A DNA stretch of 48,123 nucleotides from Tepidamorphus sp. (lineage in GTDB: Bacteria; Pseudomonadota; Alphaproteobacteria; Rhizobiales; Tepidamorphaceae), in NCBI GenBank assembly GCA_028280885.1, contig JANQKY010000076.1:1-48123 (forward strand). Reading direction: 5' to 3'. A program made the translations under genes and the position numbers. Below the pieces are notes generated by a model that did no database searches, was not told where the DNA came from, and worked only from the letters and a program-made list of their open reading frames with translations. Below, in pieces: positions 31,869 through 40,813 of the stretch (position 1 is the first letter of the stretch; each line of letters starts with the position of its first letter).

Positions 31869-32405
31869 TCAGATCTTGCTCTTGAATTTCACGGTCTGCG
31901 ATCCGCCTTGCGGGATCTTGACATCCGGAATGGAGATGAATTGCGTGTTGGCCGGGGGAACCTCGAAGAAAAAGGCGTCCCCGCAGGAGGGCAGAATCCT
32001 GGGCTCGACCCGGATCTGGTTCGCCAGGTTGGCATCCTCGACATAGACATGGAGCCTGATCGTCGTCTTGCAGGTGCCGTTCTTGCACTTCAGCAGCTTG
32101 CTGGCGGCACCGCCCAGGTAGTCGCCGTTATTATCATCGACGTTCCAGCCGACCACCGCGAAGCGGTCGCAGGCGGATTTCGACGCTTCCTCGATCTTGA
32201 TCTTGGCCTTCACCGTCGTCATGGCGGAAACCGCCGGCTGGTCGACGTTGCCGGGCGATGCCGGCCTGTCCTCGAGGAGGTCGAGCAGCGTCTCGATCTT
32301 GCTTTCCAGCGTCGGCGAGGCTGACTGCGCGTCAGCGCCGGATAGCGGCATGAGACAGGCAAGGCAGGCCAGCGCGCCGGCCGACCCTATCCAAAGGCTT
32401 TTCAT
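31869..32405 (-). CDS. Exported KCKNGTC-motif protein, paralogue A1
   Basis: A 178-residue exported protein (signal peptide MKSLWIGSAGALACLACLMPLSGADA). The mature part matches its downstream paralogue segment by segment: LESKIETLLDLLEDRPAS, VKAKIKIEEASKSACDRFAVVGWNVDDNN, SKLLKCKNGTCKTTIRLHVYVEDANLANQIRVEPRILPSC, IPQGGSQTVKFKSKI. The four cysteines are conserved. AGAGGGA precedes the ATG at 32405. The pair is a tandem duplication with a 50-bp spacer, so probably one transcript. Not a family I recognise. Confidence 0.8.
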   Translation of the reverse strand: MKSLWIGSAGALACLACLMPLSGADAQSASPTLESKIETLLDLLEDRPASPGNVDQPAVSAMTTVKAKIKIEEASKSACDRFAVVGWNVDDNNGDYLGGAASKLLKCKNGTCKTTIRLHVYVEDANLANQIRVEPRILPSCGDAFFFEVPPANTQFISIPDVKIPQGGSQTVKFKSKI

Positions 32406-32928
32406 CAATATCCCTCTCTGGCGATCCGCCACGAACCGCTCCGGCCCCTTCAATCAGCCGGCCGGATTGAGCTGGTCGGGTCGATCGGCGGATGCCTCAT
32501 CCTTGTCGGGTTTCGGATGGGGCAACAGTATTTTACCCAACGGGAGTTGCCAATCCCGCCGACGGAAAGAAAGTCGGCGGAGCAGTTCGCCTGCCGGCGC
32601 CGGGCGACCGGAAATGCCTGTTCATCTGCAACACCACACCTGTCCGAAACGAATGAAACGCCGGCGATATCCATCTGATACGCCGGTTCGCCATATGGTG
32701 ATCGGGACCGGCGTGGCGCGCGTAAGTGTCGGGACAGGAGGCGACGATGTCGACGCGTGGCGACCGTTGCGGCGATCGGCTCCGCGGCGGAGATCGGCCG
32801 AATCGGTTAGCCGGCGCGTCGGCGCGACCCGCCATGACTTTGCGAAACCGGCTGACTCCCCTGTGTTTAAAATGGTTTTGGTTTATGATTGACTGGCGGT
32901 TTGGCGCGGGATCAATCGGGACCGGTGG
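32406..32928. other. Divergent intergenic region with a perfect 8-bp hairpin
   Basis: This 523-bp gap lies between the tandem exported-protein genes (minus) and the sensor kinase gene (plus). A perfect hairpin, CCGCCGAC-(9 bases)-GTCGGCGG, lies at 32556-32580. The last ~70 bases before the kinase gene are AT-richer (TGTTTAAAATGGTTTTGGTTTATGATT) and likely hold its promoter. No gene supported. Confidence 0.5.
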
Positions 32929-34686
32929 GTGTTGGATGTGAGTAGCGACGATTTCGTCATTCTGCTGGACGACGAACCGGAGCCCGGTGGCGCCGACGTT
33001 GCCGGATACTGGAAGGTCGTGGTCATCGATGACGATCCCGCCGTGCATGACGGGACGCGGTTCGCGCTGTCCAACTACACGCTCAACGGCTTCGGTCTCG
33101 ACATCATCTCCGCCTATTCGGCCAGCGAGGGCCGGGACATCCTGGCCGAACACCCCGATACGGCCGTCGTCCTGCTCGACGTCGTGATGGAAACCGACAC
33201 GGCCGGCCTCGATCTCGTCGGCTATCTGCGCGAGCAACTGGGCAACGAAACGGTCCGGATCATCCTGCGGACCGGGCAGCCGGGTCAGGCGCCCGAGCGG
33301 CGGGTGATCGTCGATTTCGATATCAACGACTACAAGGCCAAGACCGAACTGACCGCCGACAAGCTGTTTACGGCGATGACCTCGGCGCTGCGCAGCTACG
33401 AGCAGTTGCGCCGGCTCGACGACACCCGGCGCGGCCTGGAAACGATCGTCATGGCGGCGGGCTCGCTCTACGACTTCCAGCCGGTCGAGCGGCTCGCCGG
33501 CGCCATGCTCGGCCATCTCGATACGCTGGTGGGGCCGGGACTGCATGGCGTCGTGGTGCGGCGAGAGGATGATGAGCGCGGCTATTCCAGGCTGTCGGGA
33601 TGCGGACGGCATGCGGATCGCGAGGGCGCGCAGAGTGAAGGGGTGTGGGGCGAAAGGGTGCGGGGCGAAGGGGCCTGCCCCGATGGCGGCGGTCTGGACG
33701 AGGCGTTGCGTCGGCGCATCGAAACGGTGTTCTTCTCCGGCTGCCCCGATCACGCCGAAACGGGGATGGTCCTTCCCATCAGCACGCGGTCGGCCGGCCG
33801 GCTGGTGGTGGCGATCGACGCGAACCGGCCGCTCACCGATATCGACCGGTCGCTGGTCGACGTGTTCTGCAGCCGGCTTCCGGCCGCCTTCGACAATATC
33901 CTGCTCTACGAGGCCCTGCAGACGGCGAATGTGCATCTTGAGGAGCGGGTTGCCGAACGCACCAAGGAACTCGACCGGGCCAACGCCTTCAAGAAGGAGA
34001 TGCTGGGCATCGTCGCCCACGACCTCAAGAATCCGCTCAGCGTCATCCTCGGCCGCGCCGACATGCTGGGAAACCAGATGAAGCGCGACAGCGTCGATGT
34101 CGACAAGGCCATCAAGCATGCCGACGAGATCGCCCGGTCGGCCCGCCGCATGACCGGCATGATCGAGAGCCTGCTGGCCGAGGCGATGAGCGACGCGGTC
34201 GACATCACGATCCGGCGCGGCCGGCTCGATCTTGCCGATCTGATCGCGGTCGTGGCCGAGGCGAACCAGCCGCTGGCGGAGGGCAAGAACCAGTCGATCA
34301 GCATCGTCGCGCCGCGGCCTGTCGTGGTCCGCGCCGACTATGACCGGCTGCGCGAGGCGATCGACAACCTCGTCTCGAATGCGGTGAAGTATTCGCCGAC
34401 CGGCGGCGAGATCGGCATTTCGACGCAAGCGCGCGACGGCGAGGCGGTGGTGCGGGTCTCTGATACCGGGCCGGGGCTCTCGGACGACGATATGGAACGG
34501 CTGTTCGGGCGTTTCCAGCGGCTTTCGGCCCAGCCGACCGGCGGCGAGAGCTCGTCCGGCCTCGGCCTGTCGATCGCCAAGCGCATCGTCGAATTGCATG
34601 GCGGCCGGATCTGGGCGGAACGCGATAGCGGGCGCGGCGGCACGTCATTCGGCATCGCCCTGCCGCTCGATGATGCGGCGCGATGA
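32929..34686 (+). CDS. REC-DUF3369-histidine kinase hybrid
   Basis: A ~585-residue cytoplasmic signalling protein without membrane segments. Order: receiver domain (about 28-150; VVVIDDDPAVHD, phospho-acceptor D84 in VVLLDVVME, K in DYKAKTEL), DUF3369 sensor (about 165-345), HisKA (H364 in AHDLKNPLSVILGR) and HATPase_c (N480/N484 in DNLVSNAVKYS, then DTGPGLSDDD, SSGLGLSIAKRIVELHGG). All catalytic residues are present. An oddity is a ~25-residue low-complexity insertion in DUF3369, built on a 15-bp tandem duplication (33638-33667). Starts at GTG 32929, TTG 32932 or GTG 32938 are all possible. No partner regulator is adjacent. Confidence 0.88.
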   Translation: MLDVSSDDFVILLDDEPEPGGADVAGYWKVVVIDDDPAVHDGTRFALSNYTLNGFGLDIISAYSASEGRDILAEHPDTAVVLLDVVMETDTAGLDLVGYLREQLGNETVRIILRTGQPGQAPERRVIVDFDINDYKAKTELTADKLFTAMTSALRSYEQLRRLDDTRRGLETIVMAAGSLYDFQPVERLAGAMLGHLDTLVGPGLHGVVVRREDDERGYSRLSGCGRHADREGAQSEGVWGERVRGEGACPDGGGLDEALRRRIETVFFSGCPDHAETGMVLPISTRSAGRLVVAIDANRPLTDIDRSLVDVFCSRLPAAFDNILLYEALQTANVHLEERVAERTKELDRANAFKKEMLGIVAHDLKNPLSVILGRADMLGNQMKRDSVDVDKAIKHADEIARSARRMTGMIESLLAEAMSDAVDITIRRGRLDLADLIAVVAEANQPLAEGKNQSISIVAPRPVVVRADYDRLREAIDNLVSNAVKYSPTGGEIGISTQARDGEAVVRVSDTGPGLSDDDMERLFGRFQRLSAQPTGGESSSGLGLSIAKRIVELHGGRIWAERDSGRGGTSFGIALPLDDAAR

Positions 34687-34724
34687 GTGACGCTTGAAGC
34701 GATACCGGCCTTACAACACCCCCC

Positions 34725-35765
34725 TCAATACCCCGCCTGCTCGTAAGGCCCGCAGCCGCGCCGATAGACCAGCAGCGTCCGATTGAACCGGATAACCGGG
34801 TCGCCATGCTGGTTGCTCGCGGTTGTTGAAACCGTGACGACGCCCTGGTCGGGACGCGACCGCGACTCCCGTTTCCCGACGATCTCGGAGGCCGAATACA
34901 GCGTGTCGCCGATATGGGTCAGGGCAAGCATCTCCGCGTCGCGCCAGGCAAGGTTTGCGACCACGCGGCCGAAGGTGCGCGTCGTGAGCGCCGTCGCGAC
35001 GCTCAGGGCATAGGCTTCGGGCACCGGCATCCGGCCTTCCGAATTCTGGTCGACGAAGCGCGGATGCCAGTCGAGCGAGGCCGTCGCATGGCGCCAGACA
35101 TCGAAGGCATGCAGCGTCTTGCCCGGACGATGCTCGTAAGCCTCGCCGACCGCCAGATCCTCGAAGAACAGGCCGGACTGCTCGACCAGCGCGCCGTCGG
35201 CGGTGGTGTGATAGGCCTGATGCCGCCCATTGGCCGAACCGGTGGAAGGATGGCCCAGCGGTCCGTGATCCGGACAGCACCCCCGGCGGAAGATCTCGGC
35301 CTGATAGCCGATCCGGGCAGCCACGACACCGTCCTGATTGTGCGCCTCGGTCTCGATATCGACGAGGCCGGCCGCCTCGTCTCCGCCCGCCGGATCGGTC
35401 GCGACGATCCGCGACTGCCCGTAGAGCGTGTCGCCGCCGAAGACCGGCGCGGTCATGGCGATTTCCCGGAACACCCTGATCCGGCGGCGCCGATAGAAGG
35501 TCTTCCAGGCCGACCCGATGACCGTCTGCAGCGTCATCGTGCTGACGCCGAGCGGCCGGTCCCATTCGCTCGCCGCCGCATAGGCCGCATCATAATGCAG
35601 CATGGCGTTGTTCAGCGTGTCGGTCGCCTCGTCGCGATTGTCCTGCTGCGACAGGGTGATGCCGGGGCGATGCCGAAACACCTGGCCGGGCGCGAAATCC
35701 TCAAAATCGAGGCCGAACACCTCGCGGTAGCGGTCGGGCGAAACGGGCAGGAACGCGGGAACCAT
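34725..35765 (-). CDS. Double hot-dog MaoC-like dehydratase
   Basis: A 346-residue protein with two MaoC-type hot-dog domains. The first runs DFEDFAPGQVFRHRPGITLSQQDNRDEATDTLNNAMLHYDAAYA...PVFGGDTLYGQSRIVAT. The second runs FFEDLAVGEAYEHRPGKTLHAFDVWRHATASLDWHPRFVDQNSEG...THIGDTLYSASEIVGKRESRSRPDQGVVTV. The architecture is like mesaconyl-CoA hydratase, but the sequence is distinct from the protein at 12637-13701. It likely acts on a CoA thioester, possibly in branched-acid metabolism. AAGGA precedes the ATG at 35765. It is convergent with the sensor kinase gene 38 bp away. Confidence 0.82.
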   Translation of the reverse strand: MVPAFLPVSPDRYREVFGLDFEDFAPGQVFRHRPGITLSQQDNRDEATDTLNNAMLHYDAAYAAASEWDRPLGVSTMTLQTVIGSAWKTFYRRRRIRVFREIAMTAPVFGGDTLYGQSRIVATDPAGGDEAAGLVDIETEAHNQDGVVAARIGYQAEIFRRGCCPDHGPLGHPSTGSANGRHQAYHTTADGALVEQSGLFFEDLAVGEAYEHRPGKTLHAFDVWRHATASLDWHPRFVDQNSEGRMPVPEAYALSVATALTTRTFGRVVANLAWRDAEMLALTHIGDTLYSASEIVGKRESRSRPDQGVVTVSTTASNQHGDPVIRFNRTLLVYRRGCGPYEQAGY

Positions 35766-35822
35766 CGCACATCCTTCGATTTGAGGCAGGCATCTGCGGC
35801 AAGGTGCCAAGCCGGACCGGTA

Positions 35823-36215
35823 TCAGCAATAGGCGTGCACGAAGAACCCGTGATCGAATGCGACGCGTGAGGCGGTATCATATATCACCAGCTTCACGCG
35901 TTTCCGCTTCCCGCCGTCGGGATGCACCGCTGTCGTCAATCCAAGCACGAACGTCGCCTCTTCGGGATTGGCGATCTGAACGAAATAGGCGCAGTTCCTG
36001 ACGGCGCGATCGAACTTGATCGTATAGCTTCCCGTGTCCTTTCGCGTGACCTTCGAGACGCCCTTCGCCCGCAACATCTCTCCATCCGCGCGCACGGACG
36101 CCCAACCGGCGGATTTCGGCTCACCGGCTTTGGCGCCGAATGCCCCGTGCGTTATCGCGACCATGACGAGTATCAGTCCGGTTGCAAGGCTTTTCGCCAC
36201 TATCGACATAGACAT
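35823..36215 (-). CDS. Small exported protein of unknown function
   Basis: A 130-residue exported protein with a signal peptide (MSMSIVAKSLATGLILVMVAITHGAFGA). The mature ~100 residues form an all-beta pattern: SAGWASVRADGEMLRAKGVSKVTRKDTGSYTIKFDRAVRNCAYFVQIANPEEATFVLG..., VKLVIYDTASRVAFDHGFFVHAYC. Two cysteines (RNCAY and the C-terminal C) probably pair. Compact domains of this 'GVSxVTRxxTGxYxIxF...C' type recur in exported bacterial proteins, but I know no function. A GAAGGG site precedes the ATG. A truncated relative lies just upstream on the same strand. Confidence 0.75.
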   Translation of the reverse strand: MSMSIVAKSLATGLILVMVAITHGAFGAKAGEPKSAGWASVRADGEMLRAKGVSKVTRKDTGSYTIKFDRAVRNCAYFVQIANPEEATFVLGLTTAVHPDGGKRKRVKLVIYDTASRVAFDHGFFVHAYC

Positions 36216-36258
36216 TTCACCCTTCCAGAAACGATGTCGGCCCGTGCGCGGAACACCG

Positions 36259-36381
36259 TCAGCAAACCGCCTTCACAGTAGCCCAGCCGACAATCTTCCC
36301 GGCATCGCCGGCTGTTGCGGCTGTCCCCATCACAGTGCAGGCCGCCAGGATGGCGAAACCGATGCGACGAGCCAGAATCAC
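36259..36381 (-). pseudogene. Truncated relative of the neighbouring exported protein
   Basis: Reading the minus strand from a GTG at 36381 gives a 40-residue peptide, VILARRIGFAILAACTVMG then TAATAGDAGKIVGWATVKAVC, and a stop. It has a signal-peptide-like start and then GWATVKA. This matches the first mature residues of the protein at 35823-36215 (GWASVRADG) but stops before the beta domain. It looks like a remnant of a duplicated gene. It could instead be a genuine short exported peptide. Confidence 0.4.
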
Positions 36382-36537
36382 GGCCGCTTCGAACCCTCCC
36401 GACACGGTTGAATGCGACTGAACCGATGGTAACACAAACGCGCGGCCTTCCCGCGCGCGAGCACTCGACATTCACGGGATTGACCGCTAGCAAGGGCGCG
36501 CAATGCCCTTTCCCGTTACGCTTTGAGGATCCCGTAA

Positions 36538-37650
36538 ATGGCCAGTTTCAACCTGCAACTCCTGCCCGGCGACGGCATCGGCCCGGAAGTGATGGCCGAG
36601 GTCGGCCGCGTCATCGACTGGCTGAACGCGAATTCCGGCGCGAAATTCGAGACCGAGACCGATCTCGTCGGCGGCTCCTGCTACGATGCCCACAGCGTCT
36701 CGATCACCGAGGACGCGATCAAGCGGGCCGACCAGTCCGACGCGGTCATCTTCGGGGCCGTCGGCGGACCGAAATGGGACAGCGTTCCCTATGACGTGCG
36801 CCCGGAGGCGGGCCTGCTCAGGCTGCGCAAGGATCTCGACCTGTTCGCCAACCTGCGCCCGGCAATCTGCTATCCGGCGTTGGCCAATGCCTCAAGCCTC
36901 AAGCCCGAGGTGATCGAAGGGCTCGACATCCTGATCCTGCGGGAACTGACCGGCGGCGTCTATTTCGGCGAGCCCAAGGAGGTCGTGACGCTGGAATCCG
37001 GCGAGAAACGCGCCGTCGACACGCAGCTCTACACCACGCACGAGATCGAGCGGATCGCCCGCGTCGCCTTCGAACTGGCCCGTACGCGCGCCAACAAAGT
37101 CACCTCGATGGAGAAGCGCAACGTGATGCGCTCGGGCGTGTTGTGGAACCAGGTCGTGACCGAACTCCACGCCGCCGAATATACCGACGTGGAGCTTGAG
37201 CACATGCTCGCCGATGCCGGCGGCATGCAGCTCGTGCGCTGGCCCAAGCAGTTCGACGTCATCGTCACCGACAACCTGTTCGGCGACATGCTGTCCGATG
37301 TCGCCGCCATGCTGACCGGCTCGCTCGGCATGCTGCCGTCGGCCTCGCTCGGCGCGCCGCATCCGGTGACGCTGAAGCGCAAGTCGCTCTATGAGCCGGT
37401 GCACGGCTCGGCGCCGGATATCGCCGGCGAGGGCAAGGCCAACCCGATCGCCATGATCGCCTCGCTCGGCATGGCACTGCGCTATTCCTGCGACATGGGC
37501 GAGGCGGCCGACCTTGTCGACGCCGCGATCGCCGACGTGCTCGCGGAGGGCGTGCGCACCGCCGATCTGGCCACCGAAGGCCAGAACACGGTGAGCACCC
37601 GCGAGATGGGCGATGCGATCCTCGCCGCGATGTCGAAGCGGGCTGGCTAG
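36538..37650 (+). CDS. leuB: 3-isopropylmalate dehydrogenase
   Basis: A 370-residue cytoplasmic enzyme of leucine biosynthesis that oxidatively decarboxylates 3-isopropylmalate with NAD+. Family stretches: [44 protein letters not shown] (substrate arginines), [24 protein letters not shown] (with the catalytic Lys/Tyr region), [30 protein letters not shown] (metal-binding Asp) and [18 protein letters not shown] (NAD site). GAGG precedes the ATG. It stands alone on the plus strand; leuC/leuD are not in the window. It ends 15 bp from the convergent nnrS gene. Confidence 0.97.
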   Translation: MASFNLQLLPGDGIGPEVMAEVGRVIDWLNANSGAKFETETDLVGGSCYDAHSVSITEDAIKRADQSDAVIFGAVGGPKWDSVPYDVRPEAGLLRLRKDLDLFANLRPAICYPALANASSLKPEVIEGLDILILRELTGGVYFGEPKEVVTLESGEKRAVDTQLYTTHEIERIARVAFELARTRANKVTSMEKRNVMRSGVLWNQVVTELHAAEYTDVELEHMLADAGGMQLVRWPKQFDVIVTDNLFGDMLSDVAAMLTGSLGMLPSASLGAPHPVTLKRKSLYEPVHGSAPDIAGEGKANPIAMIASLGMALRYSCDMGEAADLVDAAIADVLAEGVRTADLATEGQNTVSTREMGDAILAAMSKRAG

Positions 37651-37665
37651 CGCCGCGGACGCGGC

Positions 37666-38922
37666 TCAAGCGGCCTTGCGCGGCCGCACCAGCAGCGGGC
37701 CGTAGAGGCAGACGAACAGGGCGAAGCCGGCGACCCAGCCCGCGCCGGCAAGCGCCAGCAGTTGGGCGTACCATTCCGGCAGGAAGACCGCCGCGATGCG
37801 GGCGGCCGCCGCCATCAGCACCAGCGCGTAGATCGCCACCGTTCCCGCGGGCGCGGTCAGCGGCAGTCCCGTATGGCCCCGCGTCGCGCGCGTCATCACC
37901 GCCAGAGTCATCAGCCCGATCGCGCCGGCCGTCCAGGCATGCACGGCCGCGCTGGCGATGCCGGCCTCCCCGTTAAACGCCGCCAGAGCGGCAAATCCGA
38001 AGCCGAGCGGTATGAAGGCATAGGCAAGGTGCAGGACGAGGACGAGCGGCGCGCCAAGGGTCCGGTCGGGCGCCCAGCGGGCCAGCCGGACGAGATGCAG
38101 CCCACAGGCGAGCGCGAGCGGCAGCGCGATGACCGGGCCGTCGTCGGGTGAAATCGTCCAGCCGGCAAGCGCGATCACGGAGACCAGGATGCAGGCGACA
38201 TCGTAGCGGCCAAACGGCGCCGCGAGCCGTCCGGGGTTTTCGCGCCTGAGCCAGTTCGTCGTGAAGCTCGGCACGATCCGCCCGCCGATCACCATGATCA
38301 GCATGACGATCGCCGCAAGCGCCAGCCGCGACGCAGTGGGCGCGTCCGCGCCGCCGGCGGCTTCGAAATAGAAGGTGATCTGGGCGGCCAGAAGCCCGCC
38401 GATCACGACAAGGACCTTGAGATTGCGCAGGTTGTTGCCGGCGACGATCTCCCGGCCGATCGCAAGCAGCAACGCCGCCGGAAAGGCAAGGGCAACGAGC
38501 GCGACGACCGGCGGCGGCAGGACCAGCGAGACGGCGATCGCGAACCGGCCGGCAAGCCAGAGCGCGACCAGCCCCAACAACGGCAGCCCGACCACCGGCA
38601 GGCGCCCGGTCCAGTTCGGCACCGCCGTCAGCAGGAAGCCGGCCACCACCGCCCAGACATAGCCGAACAGCAATTCATGGACATGCCAGGCAAACGGCGA
38701 CAGGGCGCTGGGGATGGCGATATCGCCGCGAAGCCACAGGATCCAGGCCGCCATGGTGACGACCGCCTGAAGGCCTGCAAGCAGGAAGAGCGGCCGGAAG
38801 CCCAGGCTGAGGATCGACGGGCCCTCCCAGTCGCGCGTCCGGGCCATCGTTCGGACAGGTGAAACGGCCATTGTCTGCGCTCCCGATTCCCGCGCCTCTT
38901 TGAAAGGCGCGGCATCGGACAT
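37666..38922 (-). CDS. nnrS: NnrS-family membrane protein
   Basis: A 418-residue inner-membrane protein with about 12 hydrophobic helices, matching NnrS. Family hallmarks are LSLGFRPLFLLAGLQAV, SPFAWHVHELLFGYVWAVVAGFLLTAVPNWTG (His pair), VIGGRIVPSFTTNWL (the GGRxxPxFT motif) and HAWTAGAIGLMTLAVMTRATRGHTG. NnrS proteins contain haem/copper and help cells handle nitric oxide and its by-products. No denitrification genes lie nearby. It follows an SDR gene by 63 bp on the same strand and may be the last gene of a four-gene unit. The alternative start at residue 18 would trim a charged leader. Confidence 0.92.
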   Translation of the reverse strand: MSDAAPFKEARESGAQTMAVSPVRTMARTRDWEGPSILSLGFRPLFLLAGLQAVVTMAAWILWLRGDIAIPSALSPFAWHVHELLFGYVWAVVAGFLLTAVPNWTGRLPVVGLPLLGLVALWLAGRFAIAVSLVLPPPVVALVALAFPAALLLAIGREIVAGNNLRNLKVLVVIGGLLAAQITFYFEAAGGADAPTASRLALAAIVMLIMVIGGRIVPSFTTNWLRRENPGRLAAPFGRYDVACILVSVIALAGWTISPDDGPVIALPLALACGLHLVRLARWAPDRTLGAPLVLVLHLAYAFIPLGFGFAALAAFNGEAGIASAAVHAWTAGAIGLMTLAVMTRATRGHTGLPLTAPAGTVAIYALVLMAAAARIAAVFLPEWYAQLLALAGAGWVAGFALFVCLYGPLLVRPRKAA

Positions 38923-38985
38923 ACTTGCCGCAGCCGCGCTGCCCTGCCCATTGGGAAAAACCCGTAGGCAACCGCGATTGGCCGC

Positions 38986-39744
38986 CTATACCCATCCCCC
39001 GTCGACGATGAAGGTCTGGTTGGTGCAGGCGGCCGCCTCGTCGGAGGCCAGGAACAGCGCCACTTTGGCGATATCGTCGGGGAACAGCTTGCGCTTCAGG
39101 CATTGCCGGTTCATCAGGTCGGCCTCGGCCTCCGGCGTCAGCCACAGGTCGATCTGGCGCTCGGTCATGATCCAGCCCGGCACCAGCGTGTTGACGCGGA
39201 TATTGTAGGGGCCGAGGTCCCGGGCCAGGCCGCGGGTGAGCCCCTGGACCGCCGATTTCGCCGTGGTGTAGCCGGGCATGCCGCCCTGGCCGATCATCCA
39301 GGAGACCGAGCCGAGATTGACGATCGCGCCGCCGCCATTCTCGCGCATATCCTTGTAGACGGCCTGGGCGGCGAAGAACTGATGGCGCAGATTGACCGCC
39401 ATCCGGTTGTCCCAGTAGTCCGGCGTGACGTCGTCGATCGCGTGCCGCTCGTCATGGGCGGCATTGTTGATCAGCGCACCGATCGGCCCCAATGCGGTAC
39501 GTACCTCATTTATCGCCTGACGAAGCCGCTCGATATCGGTCAGATCGCAAGGGGCGAAGTGAACGGCGGCCGAGGCGGACAAGTCGTCGGCCAGCGCCCG
39601 TGACTCGTCTTCCTTGATATCGAGAAAGCCGACCTTGCTGCCCTGGGCGGCGAAGCGGCGCACGATTTCGGCCCCGATCCCCGAGCCGCCGCCGGTGACG
39701 AGCACGGTCTTGCCCGCAAGGCTTGGGTATGTTGCATCCGACAT
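38986..39744 (-). CDS. Short-chain dehydrogenase/reductase
   Basis: A 252-residue classical SDR. The cofactor motif is VTGGGSGIG (17-24), then NNAA (LINNAAHDER) and the catalytic S146, Y159 and K163 (YxxxK in GYTTAKS). D42 in FLDIKED at the end of the second strand suggests NAD(H) preference. The C-terminus CTNQTFIVDGGWV is typical of this family. An AGGAGA ribosome binding site precedes the ATG. It lies between an EamA transporter gene (upstream, 114 bp) and nnrS on the same strand. Substrate unknown. Confidence 0.93.
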   Translation of the reverse strand: MSDATYPSLAGKTVLVTGGGSGIGAEIVRRFAAQGSKVGFLDIKEDESRALADDLSASAAVHFAPCDLTDIERLRQAINEVRTALGPIGALINNAAHDERHAIDDVTPDYWDNRMAVNLRHQFFAAQAVYKDMRENGGGAIVNLGSVSWMIGQGGMPGYTTAKSAVQGLTRGLARDLGPYNIRVNTLVPGWIMTERQIDLWLTPEAEADLMNRQCLKRKLFPDDIAKVALFLASDEAAACTNQTFIVDGGWV

Positions 39745-39858
39745 GAACTGTTCTCCTGGTTTGCCGGCGATGGCTACCCCGCCACCGTCCGCCGCATCGG
39801 TCTCGCTTAAAGTCCATTCTGTCAGGTCGCCGCCTGCCGGCCAAGCCGCGAGACGCCG

Positions 39859-40758
39859 TTATCGGCCCGTCAGGATGAGAATGACGCCTGCGACCAGCAG
39901 GCCGATGCCGAGCATTTCGAGCCGCGACGTGCGCTGCTTGAACAGGCGCCGCGAGACGGCCTGGGCGAACAGGATCTCGACGAGGCCGAGCGTGCGCACC
40001 GAGGCCGGGTTCTGCAGGGCGAAGGCGAGGAACCAGAACTGCGAGGCGAGCGCCCCGAGGAAGCCGGCCGTCATCGACGGGCGCCACAGGCGCAGGATCG
40101 CAACGAGCGTCGCCCGGTCGCGCAGGACGAGCAGCAGGCTGACGCTCAATGCCTGCATGGCCAGTGCCGCGACCAGGGTGGTCGAGGCCGCCATGATGAA
40201 ATGCTCCGCCCCGCTCGTCTGGATGCCGCCGCGATAGGCGACCGCCGACAGGGCGAACAGCGCGCCCGATCCGATGCCGAGCGCCGAGGTCTTCAGCGTA
40301 TCGCCGCGCGGCACCCGCTCCGCCGGCCAGGACATGGCCAGGACGCCGATGGTCGCGACGATCACGGCGGCGACGACGACTGCCGTGGGCAACTCGCTTA
40401 AGAAAACGACGGCGAAGACCAGCACCAGCACCGGCTCGGTCTTGGTATAGGCGATGACCACCAGAAAGGAGCGGCTGTTCATCGCCGCCAGCATCAGCGC
40501 GGTCGCGCCGAACTGCGCCCCAGCCCCGACCGCCGTCCAGGCAAGCGAATGAAGCGGCGGCAGCGCGGGCTGCTCGCCGAGCACGAGGCTCAGCGCGATC
40601 AGGAACAGACACGCAAACGGCAGGCCGAACAGGAAACGCACATGCGTCGCGCCGACGGTGCCAAGGCTTGCCGTCAGCTCCTTCTGCATGGCGTTGCGCA
40701 TGGTCTGCGCGCCCGCCGCCGACACCGTGAAGACGGCCCAGAGCCATTCGCCGAACAT
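39859..40758 (-). CDS. EamA/DMT-family transporter
   Basis: A 299-residue inner-membrane protein with about ten hydrophobic helices in two five-helix EamA-type repeats, starting MFGEWLWAVFTVSAAGAQTMRNAMQK and ending GIGLLVAGVILILTGR. Members of this drug/metabolite superfamily move small metabolites or amino acids. Start: ATG at 40758 with AAGAAGG at good spacing, preferred over the GTG one codon earlier. It is flanked by two SDR genes on the same strand (55 and 114 bp gaps), which suggests a shared substrate chain. Confidence 0.88.
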   Translation of the reverse strand: MFGEWLWAVFTVSAAGAQTMRNAMQKELTASLGTVGATHVRFLFGLPFACLFLIALSLVLGEQPALPPLHSLAWTAVGAGAQFGATALMLAAMNSRSFLVVIAYTKTEPVLVLVFAVVFLSELPTAVVVAAVIVATIGVLAMSWPAERVPRGDTLKTSALGIGSGALFALSAVAYRGGIQTSGAEHFIMAASTTLVAALAMQALSVSLLLVLRDRATLVAILRLWRPSMTAGFLGALASQFWFLAFALQNPASVRTLGLVEILFAQAVSRRLFKQRTSRLEMLGIGLLVAGVILILTGR

Positions 40759-40813
40759 CACCGGGCCTTCTTACCGCACCTGGAGCATATCCAATGACGC
40801 GCCGAACGGCACC

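Noticed and set aside
32533..34599. 688-codon open frame antisense to the hybrid kinase
   Set aside because: His/Arg/Asp-rich mirror translation of the kinase gene, which has all catalytic motifs on the plus strand.
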